From Pyrrhosoma nymphula (Eukaryota; Arthropoda; Insecta; Odonata; Coenagrionidae), in the NCBI GenBank assembly GCA_963573305.1, contig OY754337.1, positions 78,691,094-78,755,093 on the forward strand: 64,000 bases of DNA, read 5' to 3'. Every line of letters starts with the position of its first letter. Position 1 is the first letter of the stretch. Below the pieces are notes generated by a model, which saw only the letters and a list, made by a program, of their open reading frames with translations, was not told the DNA's origin and searched no databases. Position numbers and translations under genes: made by a program. This document shows, in pieces, positions 51,420 to 63,329 of the stretch.

Positions 51420-52046
51420 TTCTTGGCATCCCGTATAATCGAGGGGATTCATTTGAATTTATTGGAATTTCTCCCGGTTGCTGAAAATTTTCCAATTGGA
51501 CAGCGCCGACTTAACTGCACTCTGGTAGAACGAGGTGGGGTCTTTCGGAAGTGTGGAAATGTTGCTTGTGGAGATGGAGGGGTCGCACCTGGTGATGTTG
51601 TCTCCTCTCTCCAGGATCACTGCTGCACTTCCTTTGTCGGCCTTCTGTATAATTAGGTCTTCGGAATCGATGAAGTCGTGGAGCTCCTTCAGCGTTTAAG
51701 ATTCGGCGAGGGCGGCCCTGCTGGTGGCTGTGGTCGCTGTATTAGCAGTGACTACGTCAGCAACCATCCGCTTTAAGACAACTCCTTTGCCTAAGGTGAC
51801 TTTACAATCCACCGCAAGCTTTTTAAAGGCAGTGAGGTTCACCGTTGGCCTGGGGGCATATTTGAAGCCTTGGTCTAGAAGGGCAAGGTGTTTATTGTTG
51901 AGCGCGCTATCACTAAGATTTAAGGTGCGGCGAGCGGGTGTGAACACTTTCGTTGTACACGGGGGGAGGGACACACACCGGTGAGCACCAAGGTTGCACA
52001 ATTTTTTCTCCATGGCCCAGCGCTTCTTGAACGATACCCTACTCAC
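51420..52046 (-). pseudogene. Penelope-like retroelement, N-terminal fragment
   Basis: On the - strand: LNLSDSALNNKHLALLDQGF followed by KYAPRP and LTAFKKLAVDCKV; then, past an internal stop, LKELHDFIDSEDLIIQKADK, GSAAVILERGD and LPKDPTSFYQSAV. The pattern LS...L...LL..GF.(F/Y)APxP...LxxF, then (I/V)IxxADKGxAxVIL...D and L..DPTxxY, is typical of the region before the reverse transcriptase in Penelope-like elements. The RT fingers and palm and the endonuclease are missing; one or more stops are present. Confidence 0.75.
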
Positions 52047-52811
52047 ACACTCTTTGACACTATCTTCCAGAGTAATCCACTCAAGGTGATGCCATTTGTG
52101 GCACAGTTCAATGTGCAGAAAGAATAAGTAGTAAGAAAACGAGTCCCTTTTGGAGTACCACCTGTGCCGTCCCTATGGTAGTGAGACAGGTGCCGCTGCA
52201 CTGGGCCCAGCGCCTATGGGGGCCACGCCCGGGATAATATCTTTCAGACGGTGCGGGGAAAACCCGCCTATTACCCGAAATTGCATACTACCCAACGCAC
52301 ATGTAAATTTTTTGAAACTATTTGCCAGTTTGTCGGTTAATTTCCTTATTTCCATGAAATATGCTTCAAAGGTGACACTATATCAGTAAGGGACGCCCTC
52401 AATCCCCAGGGACGGCCCTGAGTACCACACTTATTTCGCCACGAAGCCAGTTGACTTTGGCCGCAGGAACTGCTCGCCTCGCAGCTATTGAGGTAGATGA
52501 CGTCTTCAATTGGATATACATACTTAAGACAAACTTTATTCTTTTATCCAAACCCTCGCCAATTTATACATGAAATGTCAATTTACAAATGCTGAGTTCT
52601 CTCTTAAAAATATCGATTTTGTAGAGAGAACTCAATATATAAGTACGCCATGGTATCGTTTTAAATTCACGATAAAGATTTAAATTTCACAATTAAAGCA
52701 ATATTTTAAGAAGTTTTTTCCTTCTCATTTTTTCCTACGCTTAAGCCTGTTTCCTTCAGTACCTTGTCCATTTCATCCAGCATCTAAGATTATCTTTTTT
52801 TATGCTTTATA
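52047..52811. other. Unassigned region between retroelement fragments
   Basis: No recognised coding region. GC-richer to about 52500 and AT-rich after. It may include 5' non-coding sequence of the Ty3-type element that follows, but no LTR border or primer-binding site could be identified. Confidence 0.45.
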
Positions 52812-54170
52812 ATGTTGATATTATGTCTGGTCATAGTGCAGCAGCTGATCGCTGATTTTCCACCATTCGAAGTTTCTAATACAGAAAATTGGTATAATTT
52901 CACGTTGAAAATCACAGAAATTGTCTCTCTTTCGCGAGTTCCTTTGTCTACGTTGCTGTATTTAATCATCACCAAGCTGCCCGCAAGTTCTCATCAGTCT
53001 TGGCTCTCTATGTTAAATCAGAATTTTTCGTTGGCTGAAATTACCAAACGAATTTGGGCTAGAATTGTAAGTGATCGAGAGTTTGATCGTCTTGTGGCCA
53101 CTAAAGTAAAGAGGTTTCAGTTCCCCCGTGAAACTCCTAATGACGTCGTATGTTCTGTTCGTAACGCGATTCAAGTGTTGGTGTTGGAGTATATAGAGTG
53201 TCAAATCGTCCGTTTAATTATTCAAGGGTTAAATCCTCTCACTAAATCCGATATAATGTTTGCTCACCAGCCCACTACCTTTGATGAGCTATACTCTGTC
53301 ATAACCCAGGCGTCAAAGCAATTAATGGATTGTGCCAAGTACGCCAACACATTTCATAGTATTTCTCATAATGTCTCCTCTGTTGTCTCAAGGCAAATAA
53401 TTTGTTCTTATTGTCGTAAAATTGGGCATCATGCAAGGAAATGTCGGAAGAAAGCCCGTGAAATACGCCAACCAGCCGTGAGTTTCATGAGCGAACGTCA
53501 AAATTGGAATAGTAATTTGCCCCTTCTTCCAATAAAACTGCAGTCTGTTTCTTGCAATGCCCTCATTGATACGGGTTGTTCTGTTTCTGTTTGCGACGAA
53601 AAGTTCTTCAAGACTCTTAAAATTCGCGGTCACAAATCTCAAAAGTCGTCCGATTCTATCGAACTATTAACAGTTTCTGGTCAACCGTTTCGATTAAAGA
53701 TGTCGATCCAACTTAAGGTTCGAATCGACAAATTTTCGTGGCAGCATACATTTTATGTAGCCAATATGCCATTTTCAATTCTTCTAGGCCTTGATTTTAT
53801 TCGAAAATCCAATATGATTGTTCATCCGAAAGCAGTTTCTTTTGAAACGTCTCCCGCTACAAAGTTCAATTTTTACGGTTATTCAATTGACAATTGCGCA
53901 TCGAGTGCGCATCCCGAAGTGCCATGTGGTAGTCAGTCAACAGATTCTTATGGGTATTCTTTGCTCGTTGAAAATGGAATGAAATCTTCGGATAATTTGA
54001 TGAGTTAAAATATTTGCTGTCGCTATTTCCCGATGTCATGACCCCCAATTTGGGAACCACATCGCTTATGACTTACGAAATAGAATTAACTGACTGTAAC
54101 CCGATTCGGAGTCATCCATTTTCTTTATCTCCTGTTAAGGCACATATCATGAAAAAACATGTACAATCGC
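52812..54170 (+). pseudogene. Truncated Ty3-type LTR retrotransposon: gag, protease and start of RT
   Basis: A 398-codon frame (52812-54008) holds a gag-like N-terminal region, a CCHC zinc knuckle CSYCRKIGHHARKC (residues 198-211), and an aspartic protease with ALIDTGCSVSVC (active Asp at residue 253) and ILLGLDFI (about 323-330). The product would normally be processed by this protease within virus-like particles. Another ATG at 52823 in a different frame (MSGHSAAADR, then stop) hints at the original start and an early frameshift. After 54008 the reading changes frame and gives the linker just before RT (FPDVMTPNLGTT, then IRSHPFSLSPVK). Similarity ends abruptly at about 54170: RT core, RNase H and integrase are gone. 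An inactive relic. Confidence 0.85.
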
Positions 54171-55397
54171 TGCTCTCCCTCCCACGCCCCTCCTTCGAGG
54201 CAGTCCCCTCCCCTCCTTTTCACTCTCGTCGCCTGCCTGCTTGCAGTCGCGAACGTCGTCAGCTGGAGGTGAGACATCAAGGGGTGCGATGACTTGACTG
54301 GTGGAAATGGACTTCCCATGGACGAAATGTCCCGACAGCAGATGATGACCAGGGACTCTGTTGCTAATGAGTACGTTGTGAGTGGCCATTATGACCTATA
54401 AATTACAATTACCTGCCTCACTAATGGATTGCACTAATTTAATACGTTAGATTATGCGATTTAGTTGGCCGCGCTTTCATCTATCCCCTGACCAGAAATC
54501 CCTCTGTATTTCAGTGATCAAACTCAATAATTGGGTTACGATGTTTATATGTATAGTGTCGTTCCTCGAAAATATTGGATTAAATTGTTTTGGAGCAGTT
54601 AACGAGGTTTGACGTGATGTTCAACGAGTGATTGTTGCTTTGCACTATTCTTTTGACTCTTGTTCTCGTCACCTTTTCTGCGAACAAATGATTGCATGAT
54701 TGCGTTGTCTAAGTGGCGAGTGGTATATTAATAGTTGATTATTTGAGTTATCCATCAAAGAAACCAAGAAAAACAGGTTTTGAGCGTTAAGTTATTTTAA
54801 GTTAATTTCCTAGTGATTCGAGTGACATAGGTGGTTTTGCAGTTTCTGCGAAGAATTTCAGCCTCAACGTAATAAACTAAACGGTCGTTGAGCTATTAGC
54901 GAGTTTAGAGTTAACCAGTAGATTACCATAGCTACTTAAATAATAATAATTTGGACATGTGGGTCGGTGGTGCCCACCTCCTAGACTCGATTTATATTTG
55001 TATCCCCTTATACAGTATTTTTTTACCTCTCCCCCTCCCCCAAATTTCCTGAAATCCCCCCTTAAACCAAATTATAATTATGACGCACTTTTCGCCGTGA
55101 ACCCCTAATGCGACCATCTGTCCTGAAACCTTTTTATAGTGGATGCATGAATGTGTGTGGCAGATATTACTACTTACTTATTTTTTAAAAGATTTTTGTG
55201 CCGAAAACAAGTGTAATGCGTAGAATAAATTTAATTTTTACTAGCTGTCAATGTGGCATTTTGTTTCATCCATCTCATGTGTACAACTGAGTATCTGCAA
55301 ACTGAACGCAAAGCAAAATGGTAGCTTATGCATACGTGAAAATGGATTCAATCGAAAGTTAGTGTTGGTGAAGTTCCCTCATCTGGGTCCCAAGGCA
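54171..55397. other. Unassigned sequence after the retroelement break
   Basis: Starts with a C-rich stretch to about 54260 and then turns AT-rich. No gene, tRNA or element border was seen. Confidence 0.45.
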
Positions 55398-55571
55398 CAG
55401 GCCCGGCTTAAGGCCCTGACGACTGCACGGGACGCCGCAAAGGAATGAGTGCCGTGATGGTGAAAAATATTTTTACTGCAACGTTAAACTGGCGAATGGG
55501 TTTGATAAGCTGGGAGGGGAGGCGCCGGAATACTCTCTCGCCCGGGTAAAATTATGTCTTAGCCGGCCCTA
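55398..55571. mobile_element. hAT-like MITE, 174 bp
   Basis: The ends CAGGCCCGGCTTAAG and CTTAGCCGGCCCTA are imperfect inverses. Both flanks read CCAAGGCA (55390-55397, 55572-55579), an 8-bp target duplication. The interior is GC-rich and non-coding. Confidence 0.78.
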
Positions 55572-55860
55572 CCAAGGCACGTAGACCTTTTTGGCCACTG
55601 TGCCATCCGTTTTGAGTTTTTACCTCTGGAGGCCTACACCTATTCTTGTGGCCTACCTATATGCTTTCTATGGGGCAATCCGTTATGTCCTTTGATTTGC
55701 GTGGGAGGTGCGTTCCAAGGTATTTCCTTACCTTGACGTTAAGGCGCTTAGACCTCTATTTGGTTCATTGTGCCATCTACCTTATTGAGTTTTAACCATG
55801 GCGACCCTTAGCCTTCCCAAAGCCTAGAAAGTCTCCAATGGGTACTTAACATTTTGTTTG
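55572..55860. repeat. Diverged direct duplication, ~165-bp unit
   Basis: The order GTAGACCT, TTTGG, (A/T)TGTGCCATC, TTGAGTTTT, ACC, then GGC..AC.CCT recurs about 165-170 bases later as TTAGACCT, TTTGG, TTGTGCCATC, TTGAGTTTT, ACC. The copies are well diverged. Confidence 0.55.
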
Positions 55861-56663
55861 GTCCTGCAATGGGCATACTTTAGTACCGATTCCAGAGGTC
55901 TAGTGATTGATTGATAGTGATCGTATATATTTTTTCCTCTATAGTCGTTCACTCTATGCATTGCACACTGCATTCTGTGCAATTAATGGCGTAATTTTTC
56001 CTATTCCCGAAGGTTTTCCCCAAAGTAGCGATTTGTTCCAGGGAAAGTACTGACGGAAGTCTTTCATTTCCAAGGAAAAAAGTTCTAAGAAAAAAATTAC
56101 TATACAGGGATTTTCCTTAGGAAAGAATATATTTCTAAGGTAGGTTCAATTTTTTCCTCGCCTTTCCCTATGTTCTAGGGAATTCTTAAAGGGAAATTTC
56201 CATAAGGGCTAGCGAAAGCCAAAATATATATAATCCAGAGAATAAAGTATCGCAGATGACATGTGACTTTGAAAGAGCATCTCTCGAGTTGGGACGGTTG
56301 CTTCACTGTTGGCCTCTTGTCCAAGGGCCGGCCAACTACCAGCCGGCCGGCCGGCCAACTCTTGCGAATAGGAAGCTCTGGTGAAAGTAAATTATTTCGA
56401 GTGTTTCTTCTAGGAATGAAGTTGATATTATTGATTGCAGTGTAATTAAGTCAACATCTACAAAGCATGAATTACCACCCCGAGTTGCATGTTGGTAAAT
56501 TACTTTAAAATGTTTATAATATTGTTATGGAGCCTTAAGAAAGTGAATGATGTTGTAAATGTGCATTACCTGAGTCGTACTACTCTGACCGTTCACTAAG
56601 TCAACACGATTACGCATGAAACGTAAGAAATCGAGATAGTATCTCAAAAGACATTTTCAACGT
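55861..56663. other. Unassigned region with repeated TTCC/GGAAA words
   Basis: About 56030-56210 is full of short TTTCC and GGGAAA words in both orientations (for example TTCTAGGGAATTCTTAAAGG), capable of several small hairpins. A GGCCGGCCGGCC run occurs near 56343. No gene seen. Confidence 0.45.
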
Positions 56664-57215
56664 TGAGCCGTCCGCGTGAGCAGACGAACCGAGTTCGAGG
56701 CCTCCGTTGGGGTCGAGCACCGGCAGAGTGCTGTCGAACAAATGGCGGTAGAGGGGGAGGATGAGCCGTCCGCGGGAGCAGACGACTGGGAGAGGAGTGA
56801 GTTCGAGGCCTCCGTTGGGGGCGAGCGCCGGCAGAGTGCTGTCGAATGGTGGCAGAGTGGTCCCGACAGATAATGGGGCCACTAAAAGAATATATACAAG
56901 GGCCTGCCACAGGCGTGCCTGGGGCTTTTTGTAGCCTCGGGCGTCACCACGTACGGACCTCCCCGGTATACGACCAGAAGGCCGACGCTGCTCCTCTCCG
57001 CCGCCGATCGCCGTGTTCCAAGGTAGCGCATCGCTTCCCGATCCCCAACCCTTCCTTTTAAACCCCCAGTCCCACAGGAGGAGTATCCCTTTGTGTTTGG
57101 TTTCTTTTGGTTATTCAGGGTTTTCGATTAATAAATATTATTGCTATCAAGGAATTAGCCGTGGTTATTGGCCCACTGATTACCCTCTCTCTCTCCCTCC
57201 GTAAGGTAACACAAC
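56664..57215. repeat. GC-rich duplicated segment, possible LTR-like region
   Basis: GAGCCGTCCGCG-GAGCAGACGA and GTTCGAGGCCTCCGTTGGGG occur twice (56665 and 56763; 56693 and 56801), a tandem duplication of 98-108 bp. It is followed by AATATATACA at about 56888, AATAAA at about 57131 and a pyrimidine run before GGTAACACA. A TATA-like and a poly-A signal close together in a GC-rich block is LTR-like, but no terminal duplication or partner LTR was found. Open frames exist on both strands and none is recognised. Confidence 0.4.
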
Positions 57216-57739
57216 GTAAATTGTTTCATTGGCGTCATAATGCTTTGATTATTTGATACGAGTGAAAATAAGATTCTCTTAATACGTCACTACGTGTTTC
57301 TACGATTTGCTGCAGGCGACGAGGGATTGATGTGACTACATTCTCTTGAAGAAAACTTGAACGATGTATTTTTCACACAAGTTATAGAATACTAAACCCT
57401 ACCAGTTTTGACAATCTCGTGTCATTCTCAAGGGTATCCTAGCAACGGGACACTGACTCTTGGTTACAGAAGATGGCTGGAGAAACTCTCGAAATATATT
57501 GAAAGCTTCAAATAATATCTAAATATGTACTTAGAGGATACAGAGATACTATAATATCAGGCTCTTTACCTACGTGTGAGTGTCAAGAAATAATTTTATA
57601 GCATTTATCGTGGCTATTACATAAGAGCTCAGCATTGTGTCTACGCATTCACAAACACCGGATGAATGCTTAAATAATAAAATGCTGTTTGGCCAGCTAT
57701 ATTTGGTTTCCGCGTACTGTATTGCGGTGCTGATTCACT

Positions 57740-57921
57740 GGCAAGTGTGTGGTGATGTCCTCACTTGAGTTCCGGTTGTATGCGCGCTCTGAGAAGTCAT
57801 AATATGTGTCGAAAGACTTCTCGTATGTTCCAGTTGACGTCGGAGGAAGAGCAGAACATTTGGTCGCGGCGCGGCGACGAAACATAATCTCGCTGTTACG
57901 CAAAAAGTTATCAACATTCAG
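57740..57921 (+). promoter_or_regulatory. CpG-rich segment ending in a splice donor: possible first exon
   Basis: CpG-rich sequence (GACGTCGG; TCGCGGCGCGGCGACG) stands out from AT-rich surroundings and ends AACATTCAG|GTAAGTG, a strong donor. A CRE-like TGACGT lies at about 57836. No long frame crosses it, so it would be a 5' UTR exon of a + strand gene continuing beyond the window. The inference rests on composition and the donor only. Confidence 0.35.
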
Positions 57922-60900
57922 GTAAGTGAATAATTTACAAGATGGCATTTCTAAGGTTTTTAGCATTTTCTGGAATCCTCGCCTTGGGCGTCAACTTAAT
58001 CGTGTTTTTTTTAAATTTTACTGCGTGACAGTTTAATAATTTTAGTTTCACCAAGTAAGTAGATTTTTGTTTTTCAGAAGTTTAACAGATAAACTCTTCC
58101 ACTTGACAATCCGATCAAGTGCCTGGGCATAGTAATGTATTATGTTGGTTTATGTACTTCTTCTCACAAGATGTCCTATCCTACTATATACACGGATCCC
58201 TGCATGCCAGTGACTTATTTGACAGTATTACTGTACGTGTATGAAGCATGTTAAGTTTAAGCACTTAATTTTAATATTACTCAGTGCATAACTACATCAT
58301 AGCAATATATGATATCTACCTATAATATATTTTTTTCCTCCTCTTAATATCGCGAATAGATCCTAAAACGCGTGAACTAGTAAACCTGTAGCCCTCAAAC
58401 AATTCATAACGTTTTATAACATTATATAATTAAAAAGAAACTCCAATGGAGTGAAACTCCGACGCATGTGCAACTTATTCATTCTCAATTATAACCGTAA
58501 GGCCTTCTATGACAATAATTCATATACTATCTAAAGTTCCAAGAACTTGTATCAATAGCTGTAATTAGAAAGACTATCACTTGCTAAATCTAAGACTCAA
58601 CCCATTATTTGGGTAATAAATATATACCAAATAATGTTTATTTTAGCATGCTCCTTAAAATTTTCGACAACTAAGTTATGCCCTACGAAAATTCAGTTCT
58701 GATCCTCGGCTTGACATTAGCATGTAACTACTCTTGGAATATGCATGCTGTCGAAATATCAACCGGAGTCTATAAAATGATTTATTGGTTGAAATGTTGA
58801 AAGGAATTTCGTCCTTTTGACATCCGAAAACAGGTTTTTTCTACACTCTTGCTTCCAATTTTGGCATTTTTATAAAATTACTTTAATTAAAAAAGACTCG
58901 ATTTTTACTTGTTCGATGTGTTTTTGAGCGTCGTAAATTTGATTTCGTTTCGTCATATTCACGACAAGTACTTCCATTCTTTCTGACGGTGCGTAAGAAA
59001 ATTCTTTCTCGGTGGTTCCTCAATTTCCCTTATGGGTGTCAAAATAACCAAATGTCAAAATAACAAAAAAAGTCGATATTACCCTTGTCCTATTCGATTT
59101 CGACCTATTTAGTTTTACCACATTGTTGGTCATGCCCAGTTGGTTGGCAAAATATGCATCAGTTGCCTTAGTTACGGGAGTATTGCCTTGGTTACGGGAG
59201 TAACTTCATACGCGTTTTTCTGTTCACACTTACCCATTCAATCTTGCTGTTTTTTATGTCTAAGAGCTAGAAACCTTATCGATCCATCCTTCAAGTTGTG
59301 TGATGGTAATTGTTCTTTTAAGGGAGAAATTAATTTTCATGCGTCTGCATGTTCGCTTTTTACGTCTTTTTCGCGACATCTTAGGCTTGGGCGACGATGG
59401 ATTTATATTGGCGTCTGTCAACACTGCTCACATTTCATTTGAATTCTGGGAGCTGTGGATGAGCTAATAGCAAAGAATTATAAAGTACCAAATCGCAAAA
59501 ATGCTGTTTCAACTATGTATCCATCTCGACGAATCACAAAATTAGCTCTCGCGATCTGGATGTTGAAGCACTCGAAACCTCGTCATTTTTAAGCTTATTT
59601 TGTATACATACTTAATATATCTACGTACAAATATATCTCATCATACTCCGTCGATTTGCTTCCATCTTTTCCAGCTCTCTCGTTAAAAGAGGTGGCAAAG
59701 AGCTTTTATTTCTAAATAATAGTGTAGGGGGCTGAATAATTCTTTCAAATCATGTCTTTCTATGAATGTGGTACTAGCTTTAACTGGACTAATTGTTGTA
59801 CTAACCATGCAGTATTAACTTTAACCGGTTTAAATAGAAGTAAAGTATTACTTATCGGATTAAGAATATGGTCATAAAAGCATACAAGATTTGTTTAGAA
59901 AAGGAGTATGCTCGGAGAGAGATATTATCAGAAATAGCATAAGAGCATTCAATAGCATTGTCCCACGTTGATACATGTGCATTGTGAATGTACCTATTAA
60001 ATTTTTAACACATCTTCGCTTTTTCCTGGCGATCAAATCACACGCAAAACCTCTAATTTTAAGATATCAGAACTATTTCATAAGAAGAGTAATATCCATG
60101 ACAACAGTGTCTAGGCTGCACTAGTCTACCGGAGTCCACTGTATATTTGCTATCAGACTTCTTAAAAACGACTTGTATAGCGTAGAGAAAAAATATACGA
60201 TCCCTTCCTCCACACTCTTGACATGTCTGATCACTATGCATTCCCTACAAATATACTCTTAGATGGGTCATGGTAGAGTTTAAGAAAGAGGTCTTCTTGA
60301 TATAGGCATGTCTTATCTTCACGACCTCTTTTGACCTACCTCAGGAGGTCTTCTTTGGGTCATGGTGGAGGGAAGGAAACAGGTCTTTTAGACCAAGGCT
60401 CAAGAGGACATTATGGCCATTCGATGAGACATCTTCATGACCTCTTACTGACCTGCTTGTTCTCCTTTGGAAGTGGATAGGTTAAGCCGTTGTGTTTTCA
60501 AGGAGACTGGAGATTGGGGGAGGTTAAAGCGAAGACATTAGAGGTGAAGGCCAAATATTGATCACGTCATTTAGAAGAGTGATATCAGGGTAATTCAGCT
60601 CAGAGGAAATTTAAGATTATTAAAAAATCCAGTTTTGAACCATTTTCAAATAAATGTAAAATAATTGCATTGGAATCAATTTTATGGCCAGTCTCAAAGT
60701 CTATGTTTTGCGAAGATTGATTTTAAGCTTTCATTATGCTGTGCTGTTCACATCTCACTTGGAAGTTCCTCCCGATTAGTCGAACATAAACACTTCAGTT
60801 GTCGTCAAATGTTACAACATGAACTCCGCACTTCTCTGGAATGCCTAATCTGTCTTGGAATAAAAAAAAGGAGTTTTCCCAGCACAAGAGGGCTATCGAA

Positions 60901-61325
60901 GGAAACATACAAATTTCTCCAATCATCAGCGTTGGTGTGTTTTAAAATGGTACCATGGTAAAAATTACCAATAAATGTTAATTTGCACCACACGTAGATG
61001 GTATACTCTGGAGGTTATTTTTTAGACTCGTCGATGTATTAGTAGACTTTTGGCGTATCGTCTTCACGAGGAGTTTGTCCATAAGAGTGACTTTGTAACT
61101 TTTTCTGAGCAATAGTTTTGATTACTCAAAAGTTCTTGAGAGAAGGCAGAGTCCGTCAAGGGGATGGAATATAATACGCGCACCAATATTTTGGAACAAT
61201 TAGAAATGTCTTCCGACCTTATTGCCATGATATAACACCCCGTAGTGACATAATAACTGCTTGGGCTTCTCCTCCAATGTCCTTGCTTTTATCAAACAAT
61301 CCCGGGCCCTTAAAAATCATATTCC
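57922..61325. other. AT-rich sequence without recognised genes
   Basis: No domain-bearing frame was seen. An ATG at 57942 opens a 28-codon hydrophobic frame. At about 60260-60460 a GGTCATGG(T/A)GGAG...AGGTCTT block and a CTTCA(C/T)GACCTCTT block each occur twice, a diverged duplication. Confidence 0.45.
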
Positions 61326-61385
61326 ATATCTACATCTACAAAATGCCCTGCAAGCCACCTTTAGAGTGTGTGGCAGTGGGTGAGT
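61326..61385. repeat. Interspersed repeat motif, insect-type
   Basis: ATCTACATCTACAAAATGCC followed by CTGCAAGCCACC, then GTGTGTGGCAGTGGGTGAGT. A CTACATCTACA...GCAAGCCACC...GTGTGTGGCAGAGGG pattern is recalled from dispersed repeats of many insects. The family name is not certain. Confidence 0.4.
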
Positions 61386-62830
61386 AGTCACCATCATGCA
61401 TTACACTATACCCTATTAAATTTAGTGTAACTACGACTATTGATGCATCAACATACACTGCTAATGCTTGTCACGAGGCGAAGCCTCACAGGCATGCACT
61501 ACACTACAGATATGCTCACAATGTTGGAGGGATCGTTTTTATTTATGTATTTTGCAACTACATCTACAAATACACAAATGGATAGGGATACAAGAGTCAT
61601 ACTAAAAACATGCGCGGCGTGCTGTTAGTACTAGGAAGGTAATATATCTAGCGCTAAGCAGTTCCCCTCTTCTTAAATTTCGCTCTTCTCACCTCTTAGG
61701 TGAAGGAGTTCTGGGATAATTATTTAAAAACAGCAGAACGTGCAAGAAGTGTTTCCTGAGTGTAGCTGAGGCGAAGGTTTGCATGGTTGGGGCACTAGAA
61801 TAGAATTTAGAATAGAATTTTTATTTCAATATATTATTACAAAAAAATTAATTGGGTAACCCCTAAGGAATACACCTGTATTGGGGCTAATATCATGTTA
61901 TCCATGCAAAACTGCTAACAAAATATACATAAGTAGAATTGTACATAAACAAATATTAATATAACCCTGTGAAAATTATGACAATAATAGGGAAATTGAC
62001 ACAACAATAAAAACACCGATGACAGTGGTTATGAGTTAGATAGATACGTACATGATTAGCTGTTGTAGAACATTATAAAAAAAATAACAAAATCATTTCA
62101 AAAGCTTTCATTTTTAACAATTAATTCAGTGTTTATTACATGAATATTACAGAAAAAGACCTCTATATTTTTTATATGAAGTAGCCAGTATTTTATTTCA
62201 TAAAGAAACTTTCGGATGTTTTTTTCTTCCTCGATGTATGTCGGAAGGACATTAAATATTTTTCTTGAGATATATATTCAAAACATCTTTGGTACAACGT
62301 CAGATTGACTTTTTGTAAAGAAACATGATTTCTTTGACGCAAACTGATGATGTGTGACTTAGGTAACAAATTTGATTCGTCACCACTTCTTAAATAAAAA
62401 GTTTTTAATACTTTGGAGGATGTTATTAAAACGGAGGAAGTTTTCTAGGTATAGTAGTAGGAAGTCCGCTCTTTCGACTACGTGGAAGGGAACAGCGTGA
62501 TGGGTATCCATGTTCTTCATGCTTCTTCTTCTTCCGACTGATAAAATTCGTATATACTAGCACAGTACTCTATGATACTAGTCTCCATTATTAGTGGAAA
62601 ATCTCGCTAAAAGAACGAGTCGGATCCAGTTGGTGGTGACCACAATGCATTCCGGAAAACGCCCCGTTTGATCATTTGACCAGTTATTCATCGGAAACTC
62701 TTCTTTAAGAAGCGTTGGAGCTTTTGTTTCTCGTGAATCGGCTGAAAACGTCCGAGCTAATTGGTTGATTAGAAGAATGCATCAGCGGTAGAATACACAT
62801 CATTATTACGATCCGAGGCACAAGAGGGTG
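61386..62830. other. Unassigned sequence
   Basis: No gene recognised; AT-rich with several short frames. Confidence 0.45.
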
Positions 62831-63095
62831 TGCGATAATCACGCAGCTGTTTCATCACAATCTCATGTACTTCCGGGGTCGACGGAGTACATTAATTTTG
62901 ATTCAGAATTTATACTAAAACGGTAAATGACTATTTGATTAGCTTTGAGATTTGACTCGGAACAAAAGCCGACCCGAGGTGCAGATGCGCTAATCACACA
63001 GCTGTTTCATCACAATCTCATGGACTTCCGGGGTCGACGGAGTAGATTAATGTTTATTTAGAATTCTTACTAAAACAGTAAATTACTCTTTGATT
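62831..63095. repeat. Two-copy direct repeat, 155-bp period
   Basis: TGCG(A/C)TAATCAC(G/A)CAGCTG, CATCACAATCTCATG, ACTTCCGGGGTCGACGGAGT and ACTAAAAC(G/A)GTAAAT occur in the same order from 62831 and from 62986. The copies are about 90 percent alike by eye, which suggests a fairly recent duplication. Confidence 0.85.
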
Positions 63096-63329
63096 ATATT
63101 AGAAAAGCAGTGCGTCTCAGAAGGAAAGCCATTATATTTTTCGGATGGGAAATCATTCTGCGTTCAGCTGAGTTCCGCTTCGGTGCGAGTAGTGCTCGTC
63201 TAATTCCGCAGCAAAAGGTAAAATTAATAAAATTTACTTTTCCTTTTCGCTTTCCATTTTGTCAAAACTTGTCATTTATTCCTTCTGGGTGTTGATTTCA
63301 GATTTATTTTATCATATCACCATCTAGAT

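Noticed and set aside
54001..54012. Programmed -1 frameshift between protease and RT in the Ty3-type element
   Set aside because: No X-XXY-YYZ slippery heptamer at the junction and no clear downstream structure; the frame change is more simply a decay indel.
56523..57212. Complete solo LTR starting TGTTA and ending TAACA
   Set aside because: Start and end bases fit, and TATA-like and AATAAA signals lie within, but the flanking 5-mers do not match, so the borders are not supported.
59140..59442. 100-codon open frame as a gene
   Set aside because: Cys-rich but without a recognisable spacing or domain; starts and ends in unremarkable AT-rich DNA.
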